Positions 56,450 to 64,000 of a DNA stretch of 64,000 nucleotides are shown one piece after another; within the stretch, counting starts at the first letter, position 1, and the number at the start of each line of letters is the position of its first letter. A model generated the notes under the pieces. The model saw only the letters and a list, made by a program, of their open reading frames with translations, was not told where the DNA came from and made no database searches. The stretch is from positions 6,381,175 to 6,445,174 of the forward strand of contig NC_134032.1 in NCBI RefSeq assembly GCF_964204645.1, written 5' to 3'. This DNA comes from Tubulanus polymorphus (lineage: Eukaryota > Nemertea > Palaeonemertea > Tubulaniformes > Tubulanidae). The position numbers were made by a program, and so were the translations under genes.

Positions 56450-56650
56450 AATCAGTTAGTAAGTTAGGCAGTTAGCTAGGCAGGCAGTCAGTCATTCAGT
56501 AAAGGCTATCAGTCAGGTAGGCAGACAAGCAGTCAATCAATCAGGTAGTCAGTCATTCAGCCAGGCAGTGAATGAGTCAGGCAGTAAATTTGGCAGTCGG
56601 TCAGTCAGATAGCTATCAGTCAGTCAGTCACTGAAAACTGTCAGAGAATC
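56450..56650 (+). repeat. Degenerate (CAGT)n microsatellite
   Basis: Long run of CAGT/CAGG/TAGT tetramers with short interruptions, about 200 bp upstream of the start of the 850-codon ORF (which is on the minus strand). Confidence 0.85.
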
Positions 56651-57279
56651 AAGTCACTCAGTCAATCAGTAAGTCGGACTGTATGAACACTGTCGGCGAT
56701 CTGGAAAATGACGAAAAAAGTTACGAAAATACGTTTTTAAAACATTCATTTCATGGAACAATACAATATATGATAATGTAGTTATGAAATGAGGGAAAAT
56801 GTTATAAATTGAGATATAACGAAAACAAGTGCGAATTATGATGAAATTATTCCGCTACAAGAACAACAATGATAAGCAACAATTGATAAGTAAACAATTA
56901 TAGGAACGATTCAAATGATAGGATTCAATATCGATAACGACAGATGATATAATGATAAGTTTCACGGATGAAAAAGAAGATGACATGGAAGAAACTATTG
57001 GAATGTAAATGATAATGAAATAAATGATAATGACAGATGACAATATGCGTAGGATGTAGTTAGTTCTGTTATATACTACACTCACACAGTGTACAAAGTA
57101 AGAAAAAATATAATATTACAAATAATGAATAGACAATATTATCAGTTCAAGATATCATACTAGGAGTGACCATAGTAACAACAAGAAAGGCACCAAAAAT
57201 AAAATCTCCTATATCTGTGCTCTATCTATTCTTCTTAACTGACGCTTTCTGTGGGACACATAACTTAAATTATTGCTCA
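56651..57279. other. Host DNA without recognised feature
   Basis: AT-rich, with GATAATGATA-type simple sequence. No gene. Confidence 0.4.
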
Positions 57280-57860
57280 GGGATATTACAGATCACCGAA
57301 TCCAAAACTCCCTGATATTTCCGTTACCATTGACAAAATTTTGCAGATTAAATCATAAGATATGCTTAGTGAGGGCTGTTTCTTATCGAAGGGTTCATTT
57401 TGCCAATCCTCACCAGAAGACAAGACACAAAAATATTCAAATTCTCCGATTAGTTTATAAGATATCCCCAGTGAGGGTTGTTTATTACCAAGAGGTTCCT
57501 TGTGTATTGTCAGTAGCAAGAAGAAGATACCAAAAATTCAAATCCCCGATCGAATTACAAGATATAACCAGTGAGGGCTGTTTCTTATCAAGAGGTTCCT
57601 TGTGCCTCCCGTTCACCAGCAAAAACAACAGAACACCAAAAATTCAAATAGATATCCTCAGTGCGGGCTGTTTCTTATCAAGATTTTCTAATTTTGTGCC
57701 ACTTGTCAACAGCAAGAACAAGATACCAAAAATTCTAATTCCCTCATTAGATTATAAGATATCCTAAGTAGGGGCTGTTTCTTATCACGAGGTTCCTTGT
57801 GCCACTCGTCACCAGCAAGAAAAAGAAGACAAAAAATTCGAATTCTCAGGAACATTCCTA
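57280..57860 (+). repeat. Satellite-like block, about 5-6 units
   Basis: Best-preserved block of the family: AAGATATCCTCAGTGAGGGC, TGTTTCTTATCAAGAGGTTC, CTTGTGCCACTCGTCACCAG, CAAGAACAAGACACCAAAAA and TTCAAATTCCC occur in tandem with a period of roughly 100-115 bp. The 164-residue open frame through it is a by-product of the repeat. Confidence 0.8.
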
Positions 57861-59636
57861 TTTCAGAACATTGATCATTTGTCCTTTTGCTTATCTCGAA
57901 CAAGGCAGAGGTTTAATCTAACACATGGAAATTTGCGATATTGGTAATTTTTCATTGGGCCATTGCGCACGTAGTCAATGATATAGTGATTGACAAGTAA
58001 ATAATGCATACAGGTCATAGGCCTATGTCAACCTAAATCATTGCCCAAGGTAAATGAAATCAGAAATCTTAGTTAGATGACTGAAAATCAGGGGAAAGGT
58101 TAATCGTGAATTTGGAGTGGCACAAGAAACAGGCTCCACTGAGGATGTAGATATCTTAGAGCCGCAAATCACATTAAAACTAGTTAGACTGGTCCAAACT
58201 TGGAATAGACCAAATCGGTGAGCATTCATATAGGCATAGCTAAATTGGCTACGGAGAGTTATGACTCTCCTTTGTGACAAGCAAGACGTCGCCATGACTG
58301 CTTTAACCCGAGATTCATATCTAAATGATGGATTTCAGAGACCCTGGCTGTTATTATTCTTAAAATTTTGCAGTTATCATGTTATATCTTTTAACATCAA
58401 TCTATGGTAAATTGTAGAACATTATCTAAACAATTGAAACAGCTAATCGTCGAGCCACACATTCATGCTATAGACAGATTTTAACATAAATGATGAACCG
58501 TTAGCATATTCATTATTGCCTAGGTAATATAGAAATTATATGATCTGAAAACTAATATTAATCAGCTTGATGACAAATTGGTGACACGTAGGCCCTATCA
58601 ATTGAAATCATAGTACAGAGTACAATCAAGAATGGCTCTGGGACCAGTTTCTGTTCACACACGCACACAAAAAGAATTAGTCCATTCCAAAATTGGGAAA
58701 CAGCCTGGTTCGCTCTTTTAGTTAGTAATTTTTCTGTTTCAATTGTGAAGGCTTGGTCCAATTGGCACGGGCCAAATTAAGACTGGTCTAAAGAACGTCG
58801 TCTGAACGCACCGTAGGATTTAACCAGGGAATCTTTGGTGAAGGATCAGGTAAATTATTAATTTTGGATTACCTGATCTGGAAGAACCTTGATATCACCT
58901 CATCAGGTGAAATGCAAGTATACGAAATGAATAAAACTACAGATACATATTATGGGTTATCACAATTACCAGTGCTAAATTCTAAGCTAATTACAAACAA
59001 GTGTTCAAAATAACAAAAAAATTATCTAAATATGTTTAGAATAAAAGAGCCATATTAAAATAGTTCTATTTCACCTGATGAGGGCCTACGATCCCGAAAA
59101 TGTTTAGGCTTATGGCAATAAATTGTTTCAGACTCATTAAAAATTGACGATTCAGATCATATTTCCAAAAAAACACATTTTAGGTCTACTATACTGCGTT
59201 TTTATGGCAATTGCTCATCCGAATTCAGAGACATCGTGAATGCATTTTCAAGGCAATTTTTACAAGTTCTAAATACAGTAACCTGAAGGACCCGGGGTTC
59301 ATAGCCTCAATGAGGGATCTGGTTCCAGGACTTTCTATGACATTTTTTGGCCCAATTCCATGATACGATTAGTCAAATTTCATGACTTGTTGTCAAGAAA
59401 CTGCGCTAAATAAGAAATTATCATCATTATCAACAACAAATGTTCATATTGGTCAGACCATCCTCGAAACCTATTAGGCCTACACATTTCCAATATTACA
59501 TTTCTTTACTAAGAACTGAAAAAGACAGAATCGATACAAAAAGAAAGAGATATACTAGAGGCTATACTTGACAGCACAATGGCTACTAATTCTATAAGGA
59601 GTACAGTGGTTTCCGCTGCATCAATACGGTCACACG
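57861..59636. other. Host DNA without recognised gene
   Basis: A unit of the GACTGGTCTAAA repeat occurs near 58775. No coding evidence. Confidence 0.35.
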
Positions 59637-60360
59637 CAAAAGCTAAGGCGTTTCATCCCTTGTTATTTATATATAGTAAGGCGTTGCGACCGCTTGATAA
59701 TGATCCTTAACGACCAATTGTTTATTGGAATTTTATAGCGGATAAATAAACAATATCAACACTAGGTATTTCCGTGATATTTTGAATTTATTTGCATTTC
59801 ATGTTTATGCAGATGTTTATTAATGACCTGAACCCCCCTGGTGAGGCATTCGACAGACATACGATCAATACGATGTCCATACGATGCTATTTGCCTGTCG
59901 TACATGAATCAATTCATTATCGTTTTTTAATAGACTGCCTAAAGAAACGGATTTTTGAACTTCCGTATCAATGATGTATCTCCGTGCTGACGGAATATTA
60001 ATGAAATTGAACAAACGGCGAATAAATGTCGGACTCTCAACGAACCCATATTCTGATTGCTATTATTCAATCGGATGAAAGATGACATCATCTCAATCCA
60101 TATGTGTATTAGACTGGTTGCAGGCCTCGAAATTAATTGCGGCAACATTTGCTGTTGGTTACACAACCACTGCTGCTGGTTGGTCCCCTTACCGGCGGCA
60201 ATGAAATACCGTCAGTAAATATGTTTCTACTATTGCCGTAGGTGATATAAAGGTAGGTTTAGGTCATTCATTGACGCCTGCATTAGCGCCATTATCGTGA
60301 GATTATCAACAAACCGGAAATAAGATCCAAGCCAGTTAACAAGCCCCCGTGGTCGTGACA
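59637..60360 (+). repeat. MITE family A, right half interrupted by about 480 bp
   Basis: 59650-59800 matches the right half of the complete copy (CGTTTCATCCCTTG, ACGACCAATTGTTTATTGGA, GCGGATAAATAAACAAT, GATATTTTGAATTTATT). The terminal segment (GCGCCATTATCGTGAGATTA, CAACAAACCGG, GATCCAAGCC) resumes at about 60280, so roughly 59802-60278 is an insertion of unknown type. Confidence 0.7.
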
Positions 60361-60424
60361 AACATCATAGCAATGTCTCCGAACAGCATATCATAAGCAT
60401 ATGCCAAGTAAACTATCCCTGATA

Positions 60425-60525
60425 AATGAAAATGAATCGATAAGGAATAAATAAATATGCTATATTTCATTTCATCTCGGTTCATCTCGGTAAAATACGT
60501 CATCTCGGTAATAAGGATGACCCTC
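60425..60525 (+). repeat. Right end of the CGGTCATCC foldback MITE
   Basis: AAGGAATAAATAAATATG, ATTTCATTTCATCTCGG and CGTCATCTCGGTAATAAGGA match the right arm of 49722-50151. Confidence 0.75.
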
Positions 60526-60544
60526 TATATAGGCTAGGCCTAAA

Positions 60545-61315
60545 GTCTATTTATTTTTGATTGTCCACAGTCTTTTTGGGATATTTCGCTTAATTTTGAG
60601 TGTGCATACCTCAAATAGGTCTTAATCGAATCAGTAGAGCTGTGCAGTCCAGATAAATCATCGTTTTTATATCCATTTTGGACTGTTTAGAAGGATTGAT
60701 GAATATTCTCGAAAATTGAGGTTTAAATCGGCGAGAAAGACCGCCATTTTGTTCGTTGTTGCTTATTTCTTTATGGAAATGAGGCATTGCACACATGCGC
60801 AATGAGGCGAGGATGCGTCAATTATACCATGGGGATGTAGCAGCTTCTTATCGCCAAGAGACCAATCAACGACTCACAATATTACTCTAGAAAGCCGTTT
60901 TAGTGAATAAAGATGGCTTTGTCAAAGGTATCAAAACAATGTGGTTTGGCAATGATTTAGGCCTATGATAGCGCAACCATTACGGCCGTAGGGGCCTACC
61001 CACGTAGTGAAACACGTGCGAGCAACGTACTCTCCCCATAAAAAATAAACTTACCCAGATCACATGGAACACACTGCTCATTTGCATAAAGAAGTGAACA
61101 AACTGGAACCAAATGGTGGTCTTTCTCGCCGATTTAAAGCTCAACTTTCGAGAATATTCATCAATCCTTCCACTCGGTACAAAATGGATATAAAAACGAT
61201 GATTTTTCTGGACTGCACAACTCTACTGATTCGATTAAGACCTATTTGAGGTATGCACACCCAAAATTAAGCATAATATCACAAAAAGATCGTGGACAAT
61301 CAAAAATAAATAGAC
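60545..61315. repeat. Large foldback element, about 770 bp
   Basis: GTCTATTTATTTTTGATTGT at the left end is inverted at the right (CAATCAAAAATAAATAGAC). Arms of about 250 bp continue through CTCAAATAGGTCTTAATCGA, ATCGTTTTTATATCCATTTT and CGGCGAGAAAGACC(G)CCA. Mirrored open frames of 63 and 61 residues in the two arms are a by-product of the symmetry. Confidence 0.8.
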
Positions 61316-62261
61316 ACTATGCCATACGTCCATCTCATGGTAGTAGCTAGTAGTAGCTATCACTTACGATTTTTTAGCTTGATGGGGGCCCCCAGGAGTC
61401 CAACTGGGCAGGGAATCAAAATCAATGACATCTTGCAAATCAAAACTTGAATTATATTTGCCCTAAACACTGCAAAGTTGAATGAATTAAGACTTCAGAA
61501 CAAGTCGTCAAGTGTGTAAGTAAAAGTATAGAAAAGGTCGATAAAAAATGATTGATCGACGGAGTGGCTTTCTATTCTATCTAGCTAGGCTTACCATCTC
61601 GCGTCCCGTCGAATCAAACCGGTTCAGCAAGGGATCGGTGTTGATCTGAAGGTTATCTCAATTCGGACAATGAATCAGCGAATATCTTCTCCAGAATCCT
61701 CATAAAAACCACCACGGCAAACATCACATGAGCTCTCAATCAATCAATCAATCCGCTTTATTGATGACTCCCGAAAATACTTCCGGGTTTCCCAATTCAA
61801 TTCAATTTGCTCAATCTTTATTGTGTTATTGATATATTATCGATGTTCATGTATACGAGTGTGTAATCAAAATTTGCTATCAACGGATGAAATAATAATG
61901 ATTTTGATAAAATTAAGATTGAAAATAATGACCGACAACGACCGGCCCACAACGACCACGAACGTGAATCACAAGTGATGAGTACCGGGTGACTCCGACA
62001 ATATCGAATACAGGCCTAACTTCACCGAGACTCGGTGTCAAAAGAGACTGGTTCATGGTCTCTACTGTAACGGATTCCGTAGCGGGCACGGTACCCCAAG
62101 TTGCTTCTTCGTAATATGTGGATTTCGCGGGGGACAAGGCAACACCTGCTCCGCCTCTACCCAACTTACGGCCCGGATCCGCTCGGGGCCACCCCTATCT
62201 CTTCGTGTCTCACCGTTGGTGGGTACGTACGGGTCCGCTCGTCCTCCTCTCGCCTGGGACG
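61316..62261. other. Host DNA; (TCAA)n and a GC-rich patch
   Basis: (TCAA)n at about 61737-61755 is followed by CCGCTTTATTGATGACTCCC, which looks like the inverted 3' end of another LINE. A GC-rich patch at 61930-62270 has open frames on both strands but no domain I recognise. Confidence 0.4.
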
Positions 62262-63960
62262 AGTAATTCAGCTATGAAAATATCCGCGCTAATAAGAGGC
62301 GTCTCGAACAACTGGTTTGAAAACTATTTGAAGAATAGAAAACAATTCCTTCAAATTCACTGAAAATTATAAATCTTCAATGTGTACCGTTTAAAACTGG
62401 AGTACCCCAAGGATCACTTAGATCCCTCAGATTTTTATTATATGTAAATGACTGTATTAAATTTTCCTATCTGTTTAACCTCATATTGTTTAATGATGAC
62501 ACGCATGCTTTTTATAGTGACAACAATTTAGACGGATTAGTACTACTGTAAATATTGAATTAAAATTGTATACCTGTTGTTATTAATGTAAAGAAGACAT
62601 CATTTAGTGTTCAGTTATCTCTTGAAACATAACTTGGGAATACTAATTAATAACATAGAGAAATAAGCCAATGTCACAAATTTTCTTGGCATTCTTATTT
62701 ACCTGGTACGATCAAATAAAATCAGTCGAAAAAATATTTCTCGAAACATTGGTATAACAGGCTCCCAGTAAGTTCACTTCGTACCCTTTATCTATCGCTT
62801 ATCGATTCTTGCCTGCAGTATTATAATGTAGTTCGGGGACGAAATTTCGAAAATAAATTACAGCCATTAAATGTATTGCAAAAAAGTGTTATAAGCATTT
62901 CTAATTCCTATTATTTGGCACACACTGACCCTATATTCAAACAGTTTAATATCCTCAAGCTCAAAGATATTAATAAACTTCGGCTAGGTACTCATACAAA
63001 TTCGTCCACTCTGAATTACTGAAATCATTCGAAAATCATTGGAGCCAAAATTTTCAAATCCACAGTCATAATACCACAGGGGTTTGGCGATGGGCTTGGA
63101 TTTTATTTCCGGGTTGTTGATAATCTCGCGAGAATGGCGCTAAATATGAACTGCGAATAAATTCAAAATATCATGGAAATACATTGTGTTTATATTGTTT
63201 ATTTATCCGCTATAAAGTTCCGATAAACAATTGGTCGTTTCTGGCTGGCACGACTTGAACTGCGTTTCATCCCTTGTGATTTGATATAGTACCGGTAAAG
63301 CGTGACGACCGTCTGATAATGATTCTTAACGAACAATTGTTTATCGGAACTTTATAGCGGATAAATAAACAATATAAACACAAGGTATTTCCATGATATT
63401 TTGAATTTATTCGCAGTTCATATTTTGCGCCATTCCCGCGAAATTATCAACAACCCGGAATAAAATCCAAGCCCATCGCCAAACCCCTGTGCATACGCGT
63501 CGACGTCAAGATTTACAAACACTATCTTACAATAGTCAAAGAAGAAAATTTTCAGTAAAAATATCCGGCCCTTTACTTTGCAATAACATCATTGACAATC
63601 TAAAAAACTGGAAAAATTCAAAACTGTTTCTGAGAAATTATAGAAAACAGCCAAGCGCTCGATTACGATAGTTATCCTTAAAACAGAAGTTATAGTTATT
63701 GAAGTATTACAGAAAACAACTGGCTTATCAAATGATTACATCTTAATCAAGCAGTTATCATAGATTATGAGTGCATTTTGTGTGTTGAGGGTTGGCTGTA
63801 AGCGTGTTTATTTTCTTTATTGCATATCTCTTTTTTCTTCTTCACTTTTCTCTTTTAAGGGACCTGTTTTATATATACTATTTCTTAGTTTCTACAGACC
63901 CCTCCTAGTCTATTTTAATGTATTTTGTATTATGCTTTTGTACACTATGCTGTAAATTAT
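62262..63960 (+). pseudogene. Decayed LINE reverse transcriptase, 3' part
   Basis: Fragments of a non-LTR reverse transcriptase occur in order but in shifting frames: GVSNNWFENYLKNRKQF near 62300, a GVPQGS-type segment at about 62400 followed by FLLYVND, an FNDDTHAFYS strand corresponding to the catalytic [FY]xDD region near 62490, and a C-terminal LNVLQKS..ISNSYYLAHTDP region at 62870-62940. After the MITE at 63075-63491 the coding tail resumes (QSRRRKFSVKISGP-like, about 63500-63670). Frameshifts and stops are numerous, so it is inactive. The 3' end is ATGAAAAGTAAAGCG followed by (TTCG)n. CR1/L2-like or Jockey-like is likely, but I cannot fix the clade. Confidence 0.75.
63075..63491. repeat. 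MITE family A, complete copy, nested in the LINE
   Basis: 417 bp with long inverted ends: CACAGGGGTTTGGCGATGGG and CCCATCGCCAAACCCCTGTG. The inner arms also pair (GTTCCGATAAACAATTGGTC with its inverse). LINE coding sequence stops before it and resumes after it. Confidence 0.88.
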
Positions 63961-63969
63961 GAAAAGTAA

Positions 63970-64000
63970 AGCGTTCGTTCGTTCGTTCGTTCGTTCGTTC
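63970..64000 (+). repeat. (TTCG)n tail of the LINE
   Basis: Tandem TTCG to the end of the window, directly after AAAGCG. Several LINE clades end in short tandem repeats rather than poly(A). Confidence 0.85.

Noticed and set aside
57273-57767. 164-codon plus-strand frame
   Set aside because: It runs through the satellite-like array, and its repetitive translation is a by-product of the repeat unit.
60611-61249. Two similar 61-63-codon frames on opposite strands
   Set aside because: They are the two arms of one foldback element, not related genes.
61913-62164. 83-codon minus-strand frame in a GC-rich patch
   Set aside because: No recognised domain and no clear splice borders; open frames also occur on the plus strand of the same patch, as expected from composition.

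Overview
The window is nuclear DNA from an animal, most likely a marine invertebrate. The host parts have split genes with GT/AG introns (a Rab32/38-family GTPase on the minus strand), many short inverted-repeat transposons, a decayed LINE, satellite-like blocks and a strong excess of the palindrome TAGGCCTA. I cannot name the species.

The main object is a Maverick/Polinton (adintovirus-like) element at 9524-25339. It has terminal inverted repeats of about 320 bp, each itself a foldback, and a perfect 6-bp target duplication (ACTATA). It is much more AT-rich than its surroundings and has a viral layout. Rightward genes are two small membrane or basic proteins, a chromodomain retrovirus-type integrase and a packaging ATPase. 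Leftward genes start at the right TIR with a protein-primed family B DNA polymerase, followed by a row of small proteins and structural genes including a hexon-like double-jelly-roll major capsid protein, and a zinc-finger protein. The two gene blocks converge on a pair of duplicated hairpins at 12176-12566. I could not find the usual Polinton cysteine protease.

Three things about this copy stand out. (1) A full-length LAGLIDADG intein (about 355 residues) splits the polymerase catalytic YxDTDS motif. (2) Six leftward genes share a positioned upstream motif, a T-run followed about 9 nt later by the TAAATG start, which resembles a late viral promoter. (3) A roughly 30-bp GC-rich palindromic sequence is inserted in frame in two unrelated genes, adding the same peptide (NGA-x-RHPHGDI). 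The copy is partly decayed: the polymerase carries two in-frame stops and two frameshifts, and several other genes have indels, three of them in A-runs.

Flanks. 1-9517: no certain gene, one plausible exon (8469-8664), a satellite block and a half MITE. 25346-30681: a series of MITEs. 30682-47339: five coding exons of the Rab32/38-like gene, whose introns are loaded with paired dispersed repeats, Harbinger-like MITEs (TAA/TTA duplications) and a pogo-like element with nested foldbacks. 53702-56254: an intronless 850-codon ORF of unknown function made of low-complexity repeats. 56.4-64 kb: microsatellite, satellite block, MITEs, a 770-bp foldback, and a decayed LINE with a (TTCG)n tail that is interrupted by a complete copy of the MITE family seen at 5.8 and 59.6 kb.
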